DNA of 64,000 nucleotides. Origin: Heracleum sosnowskyi (taxonomy: Eukaryota; Streptophyta; Magnoliopsida; Apiales; Apiaceae). Numbering within the stretch: the first letter of the stretch is position 1; each line of letters opens with the position of its first letter. A model generated the notes under the pieces. That model ran no database searches. It was not told the DNA's origin and saw only the letters and a list, made by a program, of their open reading frames with translations. Below are positions 22,773 through 35,277 of this stretch, piece after piece. The stretch spans positions 8,457,044 through 8,521,043 of the forward strand of contig CM061243.1 of assembly GCA_030848705.1 (NCBI GenBank). The letters run 5' to 3'. The position numbers and the translations under genes are program-made.

Positions 22773-25104
22773 ATGGAGGATGACAGGCTCCAAGGGATAG
22801 GCCTTCCGGATGATCTCATCAAGAGAGCCTGTTCTGCATCCTCGAAAGCTCACAAGCTTTCCGGAAAACCTTATTCTCGTGGCAAACTTCGCGGTTCACC
22901 TGATGTTGTGTATGCATTTGCTGGATCATGGTCTATGAATGACTTCTTTAAGAATAAATCTTTCGGAGAAAAATATATCAATCTTGAAATGTTCCGGTCC
23001 ATGAGAAGTATCGGCAACAATGAGACCGCCAAGGTGAACGCAGCATTTGCTGACAGATTCGAAATCTTCCATAAAACACTCAAAATTGAGGTAAGCTAAT
23101 TCAGTATGCTTTTTCTTTATTTATTATTCATTGCTAGTTGAGGGCACTCGGAAGTTGTTGCTAATTCTGGCCTCCTTATCAAGTCATCATGATATCTGAA
23201 AAATGAAGTCTCTCTGTCAGTTGACTTATAGACGGCAATTCCTGCATACTGTTTTTGCAAGATGATGTTTATACATGAGATAATTTAACAAATTGCAGAA
23301 GTGATTCAGTATAAGAAGCAATTCTTTATGATTTTTTAAATTAAAAAAATTAAGAGCAGAAAGTATATGATGGTCTAAATTGGACATCCAAGCCAGAAGT
23401 CTACTGCTAGATAATGAGTTCTTCAGTAACATTATACTAAATATCGTAGCTAAAATTGATTACAGGTGGAAAAGGATCGTAAGAAGGGAAGACAAATAGT
23501 TTTTGCAGGGCACTCCTCTGGGGGTCCGATGGCGATATTTGCAACCCTTTGGTTCTTGGAGAATACCAAGAAACAAGAAGGTAATGAAATTCCATTTCGG
23601 TGTCTGACTTTTGGATCGCCGCTTACTGGTGACAAGATTTTTGTACACGTTATTAAACGAGAGAACTGGTCAAGAAACTTCACACATTTTGTCATGAAGT
23701 ATGACATTGTCCCACGAATAATGCTTGCTCCTGTCTCCAACATTGGACAAGAACTGCCAACTGTTCTGAATTTCCTTAAAAATAATAAAACTACGATTTC
23801 TCAACTTGAATCACTCCAAGCTCAAGCCCTTTTCAGGAAAGTCATGAAAAATGCATCATCTGTTGCAAGCTATGCTGCAAATATCCTCATGGGATGCCCA
23901 AATATGCTACTGGAAACTTTCTCTACGTTCAATAAAGTCAGCCCTTACAGGCCCTTTGGCAAATATGTCTTCTGCACTGGGAATGGAAAATTGGTGGTGG
24001 TTGAAAATCCAGACGCTGTTCTGCAAATGTTATTCTATAGTTCTCAGTTAGATAGTGAAGCCGAAGATGTGGTGACTGCTTTGAGAAGCTTACATGAACA
24101 TATGTCTTACGAAATGGAACTGCAAGACTTGGAAATGAAAAAGATAATATGCTTAAACCAGCTGCAAAACCTTCCACTGTCTTCAGTTGGCAATACCTTG
24201 GACCAGCATACAGCAGCTGACAAGGCTCTAAATGACCTTGGCCTGGTATGTGTTATTTCTTCAATTTCTACTATTATGATTTTCAGTATAATTGATATTA
24301 ATTTCTGAAAAAAGATGTTTACAAATAATCAAAATCTTGCATTCTCTTTTCCAAGCATGGCCTGATATCCATATGCATTCTCTTTTTGTGTTGCAGAGCA
24401 CAAGAGCCAGGCTATGTCTTCGGGCTGCTGGCGAATTAGAGGAACAGAAGAAAATAAATCAAATCAAGATTGAGAGTAATGAGGCCACCATTAAAAAGGC
24501 ATTAAGTGATATAGAAGAATACAAGAATAAATGTGAAGGGAAAGACATGAACTACTATGATGCCTTTAAACGTCAAAACAACCCTGAGGATTTCAAAGCC
24601 AACGTTAAGAGGATTGAGCTAGCAGGCATCTGGGATGAGATTATTGAATTGTTGAAGAGATATGAACTTCCAGATGGATTTGAGGTCTGCCAAAAGTGGG
24701 TAAAGCTAGGAACAGAGTTTCGGCAGCATGTTGAACCCCTAGATATTGCCAACTATTACAGACACCTGAAGAATGATGACACCGGTCCATACATGGTAAA
24801 AGGTAGGCCGAGGCGCTACAGATACACCCAGAGATGGTGTGAACATGATTCCAAGACAGAATTCAAGTCAACCTCGAGCTCGTGTTTCTGGGCCGAGGTG
24901 GAGGAGCTTCGAAATGAGAGATATGAAGACATAAAGCAGAAACTTGATGCTCTAGAGGAAGAAATAAAAGATTGGTATGACAAAAAACATTTAGGCATAC
25001 ATGAATTTTCTGGTGGTTCCACCTTTGCTGACTGGTGGAAAACACTCCCTGAACAACATAGATCAGCATCTTGCCTTGCTGATTATATGAACAAATGCAA
25101 GTGA
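22773..25104 (+). CDS. EDS1: EDS1 lipase-like immune regulator, copy 1
   Basis: EDS1 pairs with PAD4 or SAG101 to relay signals from TIR-type NLR receptors. Coding exons 22773-23090, 23466-24245 and 24397-25104 join at phase 0 with GT-AG introns, giving 601 residues (Arabidopsis EDS1 is about 620). The N-terminal alpha/beta-hydrolase domain has nucleophile elbow FAGHSSGG with Ser123, acidic residue Asp186 in KYDIVPR, and HEHMSYE with His316/His318 where the triad His lies. The C-terminal EP domain starts near residue 415 (MNYYDAFKRQ) and contains DIANYYRHLKNDDTGPYM and GRPRRY; H489, K491 and R506 line up with Arabidopsis H476, K478 and R493, which are needed for signalling. No frameshift or stop was seen. 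The second exon begins GTG right after the acceptor. A paralogue lies 12 kb downstream in the same orientation. Confidence 0.95.
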
Positions 25105-25311
25105 TACTCTGTGCTTTTCTTTTTTCCTCTCCGTGCCATACCCCTCTGTGTCGTTTTCTTTCTTGTATGAATACAGTTTTCTTTTGTTATCTCAAACATT
25201 CCACGATAAACACAAGGCGGTAATGGAACTTAGCAATGAATTGTCCAATTTTAACAAAATTCTGTACGACCTAGCCGATTACTGTTGTCCACAAAACTAG
25301 TAACCACGGTT
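25105..25311. other. 3' UTR and flank of EDS1 copy 1
   Basis: T-rich sequence after the stop codon; no polyadenylation site can be fixed by eye. Confidence 0.5.
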
Positions 25312-25815
25312 AACGGAGGAATTCGATATTAACAAAGTTCGAAGTTTGTCGTCGGAATCAAGATCTACAACTGTGGTTCTTGGGTGGTGAATTCGCCGAA
25401 TTATGCTGATTGTGTTTAATTGGTGGCTGAGATTGCTTAGGGTTTATGTTGGCTGAGCTCTCAACTTTCGACCCTTACAATGTGCCTACGTACCCCTTTA
25501 GATAAGGGATCAAGCCAACACAGTTATTGGGGAGGAAGTTTCCTCCATGGACTTGGTCTCTGATCTTCAAGGCCCAGTCGAAGTCTTCCACCGCCTTCCA
25601 TACTTAGACGTAGTACTCTTCTGACGCTTTCCATACTTAGACGTAGGACTCTTCCACCGCTTTCCATACTTAGAATTTAGCTCACTTTAGGAATGTCTAA
25701 CGATAATGTCTAGTCACAAAGGTCCAATGCTCGTCTATGACATCATGACTTCATGGATAAGGAAACTTCACATGTCGAGGATTAGTCCTATACATTACCA
25801 ACTATTTCCTTACTA
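25312..25815 (-). mobile_element. Truncated LTR related to the 35278-36424 LTR
   Basis: GTTAACGGAGGAATTCGATA and the following ~500 bp (AACAAAGTT..., CGGAATCAAGATCTA, CCTTACAATGTGCCTACGTA, ACCAACTATTTCCTTA) match the left part of the LTRs at 31239 and 35278 but are more diverged. Similarity stops near 25815, so about half an LTR remains. Strand is given to match the related retrotransposon. Confidence 0.7.
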
Positions 25816-26428
25816 AAAGTATCACACGAAAAAAAAGAAAAGAAATGCTACATATTTTCTATCGAGAAGTAGTTGCTAAACATTTGAAAAGGAAGGAGCA
25901 CGAATCACTATCACGTAAAATTCGCAAAAGAACAAGGCAACTGAACACAACAAAAATGCTCCCAAGTTAGAGAGTAATATCATAAATATAAGAAACCATC
26001 AGGCAACTGATTGGAGCCCAACAAAAATTTTTAAAAAAATTATTATTTTTTCTGAAATTAATTTTTTGAATCAACTGACTCGATTAAACCGCTTCTGCTG
26101 TTAATGTTAAAGACTCTGTATACTGCACCTGTGCACCGGAGTGACAGATATCTAAATCCTCGAAACATCAAATTCCTTGGCTTTCATCACTAACTCCACA
26201 GAAGAAAGAACGAGGAGAAAAATACAGTAACAATTAATACATTTCTTCTACCATTTTGAAGGAGCAGCGACTTGAACTGGCATCACTTTCTGCACAGTAA
26301 ACAATTGCAAAATAGAAGAGTCTAAACGGTCCTCGGCAACTTCACAGAGCTATGACTGATGGCCGGTCATCTCCTTGTGCCTACTGCAAATGCATTGGAA
26401 ACTTCACAGAACTTTAAGTGATGGCGGG
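25816..26428. other. Intergenic DNA, partly duplicated with the EDS1 unit
   Basis: No gene. Parts resemble the region downstream of EDS1 copy 2 (for example GGCAACTGATTGGAGCC near 26003 and AGTAACTGACTGGAGCC near 39697). 26355-26395 resembles 36426-36465, just right of the retrotransposon. This suggests the EDS1 duplication carried downstream sequence with it. Confidence 0.5.
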
Positions 26429-26777
26429 TGTTAACAGACACTACACCATATTTGACCTACTGCAACCCCAAACTAGGTTTGTGTTGCATAAAGTGTTGCT
26501 ATAAACAAAAGATTTGCTAATCTATTGTAACATTTTAAAAAAACGTTATATAAAATTGAAAAGTGTTACAAGCGGAAGTATCATTTTGACAATTGCAATA
26601 CTTTTGAAAAAGCGTTACAATACCTATTACGTTTTTAATCAAATTGACTAGAATTTAAAGACGAGAATTTAAACTTTTGGCTGGGCGGGCTAAAAATTGG
26701 CACCAAAATATTTCGTACCAGAGCCCAAAAACACAATCCCTCACAAAATAAAATTTAATTACACGAAAATACTCACA

Positions 26778-26871
26778 TATCTCTCTCTCTCTCTCTCTCT
26801 CCCACGCCTCTCTCGATCAACCTCTGATATCTCTCTCTCTCTCTATCGACCTCTGATCTCTCTCTCTCTCT
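26778..26871. repeat. CT-rich microsatellite
   Basis: Interrupted TC/CT runs. The Leu/Ser-rich open frame over this stretch is an artefact of the repeat. Confidence 0.85.
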
Positions 26872-27514
26872 CATCTCCCACACCTCTCTCAAATCCCTAA
26901 AACTGATTAGAGAACCAAAAACCCCAAAACTGATTGGAGCTTCAATTAGGGTAAATATTCAATTAGATGTAAGGTATCCATCTGTTTCATTTATATTGGA
27001 TTATACATGTGTATATATACGTATGAATGTGAAAATCTTCGATTATTTATGTTCATGATTTTTTTATATGTGAAGTTTTTGTTTCTGGTATTAGTAATAA
27101 ATTAGTAGGAATTTTGTGTTAATTAGGAAGATTTCTGTATTTAATTTGTGAGAACTTTTGATGTGGACTAGTTTTGATGTTCGCTATTTTAGAATTCACG
27201 CCTGTAGTGATCTGCTTATAAAGTTCATCAATAAAAGAAGCAAAAAGCAAAAAAAAGAAAGAAGTGGGCGAATAAAGACGAGATTATGGGCCAAATTCAT
27301 GGGACGTTGTACAGGAACACATACACACACAAAGTCAAATCCCTGGTATCTGTAAAAATTTAATTCTAATCCTACCTAATTCAATTCTCATTTCGAAAAC
27401 AAAACCCAATTTATCATCCATCCTATCTCTATATATTTGTATGTTAATGTATGAACTTGCACACAAATAAATATTACATACACACATTCTTGATTCTTGC
27501 AAGAACAACCTACT

Positions 27515-27800
27515 ATGACAGCTTGGAATTCAGTTCACCTGGAAGTATTGTATTCTATTTTTGGTTGGGTTGCTTTTGTTTCTTGGTCTATTAGCTTTTA
27601 TCCTCAAGTTATCTTGAATTTTCGAAGAAAAAGGTGCTATCTTTTTTAAGTTTTGTTTGTAATTTAGTGAAATTTACAGTTTTGATATTGTTTTTGTTGT
27701 TTTGCAGTGTTGTGGGGTTGAATTTTGATTTTCTGGTGCTGAATTTGACTAAGCATTTCACTTATCTTATTTACAATGCTTCTATGTTCTTTACATTTTG
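27515..27800 (+). pseudogene. Captured cystinosin (lysosomal cystine transporter) fragment, two exons
   Basis: Exon 27515-27633 encodes MTAWNSVHLEVLYSIFGW then FVSWSISFYPQVILNFRRK. After a GT-AG intron, 27708 to about 27800 continues SVVGLNFDFLVLNLTKHF then TYLIYNASMFF and reaches a stop. This is the start of the plant cystinosin homologue, including the first PQ-loop (FYPQ). Full-length cystinosin is a seven-helix vacuolar/lysosomal transporter of around 270 or more residues, so only about the first quarter is present. The junction of the two exons is still in phase. It lies inside the CACTA element and precedes the MATE exons on the same strand, which could give a chimeric transcript. No function as cystinosin is expected. 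Confidence 0.85.
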
Positions 27801-27932
27801 ATTTAGATTCCTAAGAAAATCTAACTATTTTGATTTAGGGCCTCTATCATTACATTTATATTATTATCTATGGACTTGAGTTCAACTTGTTATTTCTATA
27901 TATTTAAACACTTTATTCTGTTTGTGATTTAG

Positions 27933-28550
27933 CATGAATGTGAATGGTTGGGAAGGCAGGTTATTCGTTGGAGTCAATGCGGCCATAAGGTAAGAACCGT
28001 AAGATACAATTTTTCCCTCATGATATTCACACGCATAAGTAAATTACTCTAGCTATTAGGCCTAAATCATGATACTTAAGCACATGTTTGCACCAAAACT
28101 CGAACCCTTCATTGACTACGAAAACTTAAAAGTGTTTGGAGGAGGACTTGTCCAAATCATATAATGATTAGGGATATGAGCGCTACGGCGATGCCATGAA
28201 TAAATTAAATCAGTGTGATGATACACATTACGTAAAAGAATTATCGATGACTACAAGAGTGTGTGCGTGCAGAGGCATTCTTGTATTTTGATATGGCTCT
28301 ATTTTTGACAGTGTTAGGGTGGCTAATGAGCTAGGATCAGGGCATCCCAGAGCTGTAAAATACTCAGTGATAGTAATGGTTACACAGTCTCTGCTTATTG
28401 GAATATTATTCATGTTTCTTATTATGACAACTAGAAACCATTTTGCTGTTATTTTTACGGACAGTACAGATTTGCAAAAAGCAGTTGCTAAACTGGCTTA
28501 CCTTCTTGCTATAACAATGGTGTTGAATAGTGTTCAAGCTGTTATATCAG
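27933..28550 (+). pseudogene. Captured MATE (DETOXIFICATION) transporter fragment, two exons
   Basis: Exon 27933-27989 encodes MNVNGWEGRLFVGVNAAI and splices in phase to 28312-28550, which begins SVRVANELGSGHPRAVKY. The NAAISVRVANELGSGHPRA signature is diagnostic of plant multidrug and toxic compound extrusion transporters. The second exon holds a hydrophobic membrane segment (SLLIGILFMFLIM) and AITMVLNSVQAVISG before a GT donor. Intact MATE proteins have 12 helices and about 480-500 residues; roughly 100 residues are kept. Both splice junctions are preserved, so the capture copied genomic DNA rather than mRNA. Confidence 0.9.
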
Positions 28551-29939
28551 GTGATTAAAGTTAAACTCACTGTTTGTTAATTTGAAATTTCTATGTAATT
28601 AAATCTTATAAGTTTGAGTACTGATGTTATAATGTGGCTATAACATTGCACAAAATGCGCGGAGTAGAGTGACTTATGTTGATCGCTTTTTAGCATTATT
28701 CGTGCAGTGATATTTACGTTTCTAAGAATCCTAATACCAATAAACTGAACATATACACAATATAAGAATAAAGCATATATAGTTTAGACTGCAACCAAAT
28801 AAGCAGGGTTAATAACTGTTCCAAGTTTAGTTTTTTCCTACTGTGTTTCTTAAAGAAAATATGTCTCCTCTATATCTGAATTTAACATAATTTTTTTACA
28901 TAAACTAACAAATATATAGTAATTATTAACCTGACAGCTTTGTGTTTCATATTTCACATATCTACCATGAACACTTTCATATACCTAGCTACATTGTTGT
29001 TTTTTTCATGTAACATTGCCAATAAACAAATTGTTGTGAGTCAAATCTTAGAGTCATATGCTTTAATTTATCATTCTTGTTGGAGTGATCTTCATGTTAT
29101 CATTAAACATTTAGTTATTTATAGAACCCTTTGGTTTGGCAAATTTTGGTAATCAAGTTTTGTATCTGATCATCTCTTATAACTGTAATGAAAAAAGAAA
29201 AGGTGGAGCTCTGAAACATTTGAACTCTCCTGGTAGAATACTTCTGTTAGATGGAGGTATCGACAGATTTACAATTCTGTTGGATCTTTTTTCAACTTAT
29301 TTACAATTTCTTGGAGGATTCCCTTATATTGTTGAATCAAGTCAAGCTACAGCTTATTTCTTCTCATTCTCTTTTATTTACAATTCTGGATTCCCTTAGT
29401 TATTTCTTTTATTTTGCATATTGATAATTCAAATTTTGTCCATTTCTGTGTCATGTTTGTTGTTCTATCCCGAAATACTTTTCTGTAAAAATCAATCTGC
29501 TGTAAAAGCATGTAAAATCAAAGAACATATTGCTATCACAGTTCATTGATAAATTCTGCTGATGAGATGGCCTACCATTTTAAAAGAAATTATCATATCT
29601 CATGCAAAGTGTATGCCAGATAAAATTGATCAGATAGCACTCTTTGTTTATTGTCTCGTAAGAATTAGGATCTTAGTTATTATTCTAAGAGTCATGTGGA
29701 TCAAATAAAAATGAATAACAGATAACTAACTTATCTATTGTGTATGTTCGACATAGCCTCCTGGTCTCATCACTTTATTGATACAATGTGAAGCTTTCTG
29801 TTTAGTCTACTTAAGGCTGGGTGTACTACTATTGTACATTATGCTAATTCTTAGAAATTCTTAGATTACTAGTATGCATACATGTATAAGTTTAAGATGT
29901 GAATGTCTTATCCGTATGTGCATGGTTTATTGTGAGGTG

Positions 29940-30112
29940 ATCTTCAGTATTAGTATGGGGGTGGCAGCTGATTGCTGGATGGCTTTTACGGACAGATTTC
30001 TGACACTGGATGACAATTCTGCTGAAAAGATTAACTTGAAGAGAAAAATGCTCAAGCTTATCGACATTTACTATGATTCTTTAGATGCCCCTAAAACTGG
30101 GAAAGAGGTTAC
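29940..30112 (+). pseudogene. Unrecognised exon-like segment inside the CACTA element
   Basis: An open stretch reads VAADCWMAFTDRFLTLDD, then a charged run ending DAPKTGKE at a GT (about 30107). It is less AT-rich than its surroundings and has protein-like amino-acid use, so it is probably a third captured exon. I do not recognise the family. Open frames at 28940-29400 in the same element have no recognised match. Confidence 0.4.
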
Positions 30113-31238
30113 CATAACATATAGTGAATTTTCAATTATTGCAGGTTTCTTACAAACCCTTGCACTCTTGGAAATCTTAATCCTTCTAGTCATTTATCTT
30201 TGTGAGAGTATATATTTCCTTTTTCTGCCAAAAAGTTTATGAAATGGTTACTTACAAGAATAATAATATATCTGATTTACTTTAATCCTTTTCAGATTGG
30301 TTCTAGATGTATAGTCCGTAGACCGGTGTAAAAGGTGTATGACATGGCCCTCGAAATAGGTGTTTGTGGTTTTGCACATGCGTATGCAGCAAAGTCCTTT
30401 TAAAAATAATACAAAGTAAGGACAACGATCACGAAGACAACCATGAGGACGACAAAAATGATGATTGATGATTAGTTCTTTTACTTTGTATGTGCATACT
30501 TTTCGTAGTAGGTTGATATTTTGATATGAAATATTAAGTTTAATGTAGAATTGTGGGATAAGTCGACATGTGTTTCGATTTAAATACTAGATGTAAGATG
30601 ATATTGTCCTACAACCTGAATTTGGGCTTTATTGTCATATGTTTTGTTGGATTTGCCATTTGAAATGTGATTTCTGGTTTGGTATGCTTTTGTGAATGGT
30701 ATATTCAAATTTCAAATAGGACACTGCAATCTGGACTAATAAAAAGTGTTGCAAATAAGTTTTGCCAATAAAATCTAAAAGTATTACAATAGGGATATAA
30801 AAGTTGCAGATTAATGTTGCTAAAAAAACAAAAAGCATTACAACAGGCATCAAAATGTTGCAGATAATTGTTGCAAAAGAACCAAAAAGTATTGCAAAAG
30901 GTATCAAAATGTTGCATAGAAATGTTGCAATAAACTGACTTTGTAACATTTTAACTTAATAAATGTTGCAAAAAAGTGATGCATTAGTCTATTGTAACAC
31001 CTTAAAAAAGTTACTAAAATAGACAAAAGTGTTACAAAAAAGTGCTATTGTAATACTACAAAATGTGTTGCAATAAGTACACACAATGTTGCAATAGAGG
31101 TCATAGGCAACGCCAGCAAATGTAACGCCGATTTTTTGCCAAAACGTTACATAAACATCAACTGTAACATTTTTAGGTTCTAACAATACACTTTTGTGGG
31201 GTTGCAAATTGCAATAGGTCATTTTTGGTGTAGTGAGA

Positions 31239-32260
31239 GAAATTTGGTATTAACAAAGTTTGAGGTTCGTTGCCGGAATCAAGATCTATGAAGGTGGTTA
31301 TTCGCCGAAAGGTCGCCAGAGTGTGGTGGTTGTGATGAATTGTGGCTGAGATTGTAAGGGTTTTCTTGGTGGTGACTCGCTGAGCTCTTCGCTTCCAACC
31401 CCTTACAATGTGCCTATGTACCCCGTATTTATAGGGGATCAAGCCCTACGTAGTTCTTGGGAGCAAGTAACCTATATGGGCTGGTTTCTGATTTCCGAGG
31501 CCCACTAGGAGGCCTAGTCATAAAGGCCCAAGGCTCGTCTATGCTTTCAGGACTTCACGGATAAGGAAACTTCCCCCGTCAAGGACTAGTCATATCCGTT
31601 ACCAGCTATTACCTTATTTCATAGACACAGGTATAACCATGACTTGCCCCAAATGTTAGACGCATTCTTGTCCCCCGAATGAGAACACCCACCAGATTGT
31701 AGGACAAGTGATCCCAAGCATTTGGGTGCAAAGTGCAGGATTACTCCAAAGTTCCCCAATGAGGACGCGCCCATTGAGTACAGGAACAGAGCTCCCAAAG
31801 CACACACCAAGGTTTACCCCACATCCCCAATGAGGACGTGCCCATTAAATACAGGAGGAGGCCTTCAGTACACATGCATAACCCTGGAGGCCTTCAACCA
31901 CGGACATCCCCCTCCTAGGGCACATCCTAGGAGGGAATTCTTCAATCATCATGCTAACCCCTGGAGGCCTTCAATCACGGACATCCCTCCCTTAGGGCGC
32001 ATCCTAAGGGAGAAGTCTTCAATAAAATATCAATATTAAACCAAGAGAATCATCTTTCAATGTTAAGTTGTCACTTCAACACATGAGGGCGTGCCCTCAA
32101 GGGGTGGATGGCCAGAGGGCGCCCCCTTTGCTCTACTGAGGGCAAATCCTAAGCTTACTTGTGTCAATCTAATCCCTAATTGCATCTTGGATATCCCCAA
32201 TTGATTATTACTTAACCCAAATCTACCCTAAAACCCCAATACTGAATTTTGGCTTTAACA
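31239..32260 (-). repeat. LTR of the LARD-like element (3' LTR in element orientation)
   Basis: Matches 35278-36424 closely, for example CGGAATCAAGATCTATGA, CCTTACAATGTGCCTA(T/C)GTA and CGTTACCAGCTATT. Its first 10 bases (TGTTAACAGA) lie at 26429-26438 on the other side of the CACTA insertion. It lacks about 65 bp near 31505 that the other LTR has, and the other LTR carries an extra internal duplication. It ends CTTTAACA at 32260. Confidence 0.85.
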
Positions 32261-35200
32261 ACTATCCCCCAATTCCATGTGAAATCGGAGATGAAGCATG
32301 GAATTTTCAATCTTCAAAGTGCCAAAATATCTTTATAACCTTCGCTTCTTCAAAGCGCGCCTCCATGCTCTTTCCCTGCAAAAATACTATATAGAGGGCG
32401 CGCTCTTCAATTCTTCAACTTGTAAACACCCAAAACGACATCCTACGAATCTTGACCCACGAAAGGGCATCTCAATATGAGGCATCTCTCGAAGAGTCAT
32501 GCTACGAAGGGCGTCTCACGAAGAGGCATCCTATAAAGGCCATCTCTCAAGGAGGCATCCGTTAAAGAGGAATATTAGTCACCATTATCTTCTATATAAT
32601 TTATCGTGTAGAGGGCCTTCACCAGACTAGCATAGTGCTACACCTTAGCGCATCTGTTCGGAGAAGACGCACACAAAAGGCGTCAATTGTATCTTCAAAC
32701 ATCTTTTCACGATGAAGCATCCCCATAATAATACTCTGTTGTTCATAGGAAGAGCCGAGAGATGCATCAGTACAACCCCCAGCGTCGTGAGGGCTCTTGC
32801 GTAGGGCGGCCTAAGTGGTCGAGGGTATGACAAAGCCTCCTCTAGTCTTCTAGTCCATTTTATAATAACATTCTTCCGTGAAGGGGCTCACTCATGACGT
32901 TGGGGCCACATCCTACTAATCAGGGGGCGCATCCTAAGGTCCATGGGGCCTCTATTCCAAATATTCTTTTTCTTGCTAAAAACAACATGAAAGCTTGTAT
33001 AATCATGTTTAAAGTCGAAGTCTTAACATATGAGGCTGATACCATTATGGCGTTCCTTGAAGGGCATGTCTTCTATTATTGAGGATGTGACGACGCGTTC
33101 TCTGAAGATAAAAGTCTTTTCTTTTCACGGAGGGGCTCACTCCTGTCCATGGGGCCTCGACCTGTAATTAGGGGGCACTCACTGTGGATCACGGGGCCTT
33201 TACTCCAATAGCTTCCTTTCTTCTAAAATTCAAGTAATAAATTCTTCTTGTAAACATTGGAGTCCACTTGAGTATCCGTGTTTTTCTTTGAGAGCACGTC
33301 TTTTTCCATTGAGGGCGCGTCCTGTGTGTTCTGACGCTGATCATTCCGTATAAGCTTCCTATCATGTCTTCATCGGTAGTCACTCATATAACACCAATCT
33401 TGATCTCGACGGTTCATCGAATTGTCATGCGGATGAGCTTACTCATGTCCATGGAGCCTCGACCTGTAATCAGGGGGCACTTTCTTTGGATCATGGGGCC
33501 TCACCTCAATATTATCTTCCCATAAAAACCACTGAAGTTCATGATGAGCAGTAATTTGTCTGAACATCGGAGCATCTTCGGAGGACGCGCCCTAAAGGAA
33601 GGACGCGCTCGAAAGACGACCAAGGGGCTCAAGTATTGGAGCTTGTCTGATCTTCATTCATCTTTATTAGAAATGTTTGTTGACATTTTCCAGAGGACTC
33701 GTCTTCGGTGAGAAACGATCCTTGGGACCTCTGATATGTTGAGGGCACATCTTTGACGTAGAGGGCGCGTCCTTATGGATTGGAACGCAGAACTCGATAA
33801 CTCTTGAGATATTTTCCCAAGAAGAATTCCCCACCTGTCAAAAAACTCAATAATTTGGAAAATCTTAGAGATTACCTGGAGGGTGCGTCCTGGAGAAGAT
33901 GACGTGTTCCATCATTGAATTCTCCCAGAATTTGTTGGAAGTCATATGAGCATCTGGTATCCTCCTTTTGGGCTCGTCCTTGAGGGTTCTTGAGGATCTC
34001 TTTCGCATAAAATATCCATCCTGGAAAACTTAATGCAGCAATAACGGAAAAAGTTAGGATTTAGTGTTACCTAGAGGACATGCCCTGAAGATGTAGACAT
34101 ATTTTCTGATTGATGTGTACACTCCATAAATTGTCAAACCCTAGTTCTTTGTGCCATAACTTTTTTTGTGCTAGCCGACAGTAGTGATAGTTGAATATTG
34201 ATCGAAATTAGTAGTATGCATCTTGAAAAATTCTGAGCCTTGATGAAAAATTAGCACGCCAGATAAAGGTATCATCATTCCCCTTTCTCAAGTTACCACC
34301 AGAAAATCTTATTCAGAATTGATGATCAATAGATATTCATTATCGGATAAGATTCTAAAATTAATATGTAGACATAGTTTCTGATTGATGTATCCACTCC
34401 ATAAATTGTCCTTTGTGTCTTTAGAGAATTCAATGCAAAACCCTAGTTCTTTGTGCCATAACTTTTTTTGTGCTAGCCGACGGTAGTGATAGTTGAATAT
34501 TGATCGACATTAGTAGTATGCATCTTGAAAAAATTCTGAGCCTTGATGAAAAATTAGCGCGCCAGATAAAGGTATCATCCTTCCCCTTTCTCAAACTACC
34601 ACCAGAAAATCTTATTCAGAATTGATGATCAATAGATATCCATTACCGAATAAGATTCTGAAATTAAAATTCGTATCCGTCTTTTCTCCTTCGTTTCTGG
34701 GTTGTTTCGGTTTGAATTTTCTTAATTAACCAGATCTGGAGTAAAGAGAATTCTCCAAGGTTCGCGTGGACTGTAAGATCGTCCAAATCTGACTTCTGAA
34801 ACTCAAGATACAGTCAAAACAGTGTAGATAGCTCATACAACCCAATAAATCCGAATTTTGTTCTGTTGTGACTCCAATATAGCTCTTTATCTTGAAATTC
34901 TTGAACATGAAAACACCATTATGATGAAACATCTTTCCTCCTAGATGTAGATCTTGAATCAGCCTCTAGTAAACCTTGTTGAACGTCGTTGATCGGAAAG
35001 ATGGAAATCATCGCCTTCAGACATACATGGAAACACCCTTTAGATCTAACTCTCCTTGACATCTTTTTCTCCAGATCCTGTTCGACCCCCCTGGCCAAGA
35101 ATCATAATTTTGAAATCACCATCCTTGGATCTTCTTCCTTGCCGCTAGCATGATGTAGTATCCAAGACCATTCTTCGAATCTTGTCGGACCTTCTTCTAA

Positions 35201-35277
35201 GAACTTTCATCATGATGAGATATCTCTTCCTCCTGAGATTATGATCTTGATCAACACACCTCTTTCTAGCGCCAATT
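32261..35277 (-). other. Interior of the LARD-like element, no polyprotein
   Basis: No gag, protease, reverse transcriptase or integrase motif was recognised on either strand. Short GC-rich motifs around GAGGGCGCGTCCT and its complement recur (for example 33314, 33583, 33763 and 33880), in strong contrast to the AT-rich surroundings. A 275-bp tandem duplication lies at 34091-34667. The minus-strand primer-site-like sequence is at 35262-35277. Confidence 0.7.
34091..34667. repeat. 275-bp tandem duplication in the LARD interior
   Basis: ATGTAGACAT...TTTCTGATTGATGT begins at 34091 and again at 34366. Both are followed by CCCTAGTTCTTTGTGCCATA and CTTATTCAGAATTGATGATC, with a ~25-bp insertion in the second copy near 34405. 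Confidence 0.9.

Larger units (their letters stand above)
26439..31235. mobile_element. Gene-capturing CACTA (En/Spm) transposon, 4797 bp
   Basis: The left end is CACTACACCATATTTGACCT and the right end is the inverse (AGGTCATTTTTGGTGTAGTG). A 3-bp AGA duplication flanks it (26436-26438 and 31236-31238). Subterminal regions are rich in GTTGCAATA/TGTAACA-type repeats (26455-26640 and about 30715-31220), as expected for CACTA transposase sites. No TNPA/TNPD transposase is recognised. The interior carries exons of a cystinosin-like gene and a MATE transporter, both on the plus strand. Confidence 0.93.

Noticed and set aside
23450..25069. Minus-strand frames across the EDS1 exons (and the same at 37.5-39.2 kb)
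   Set aside because: They are antisense shadows of the conserved coding exons, which explains why they recur in both paralogues.
30635..31222. Cys/Phe/Leu-rich minus-strand frames resembling membrane peptides
   Set aside because: They translate the GTTGCAATA/TGTAACA subterminal repeats of the CACTA element.
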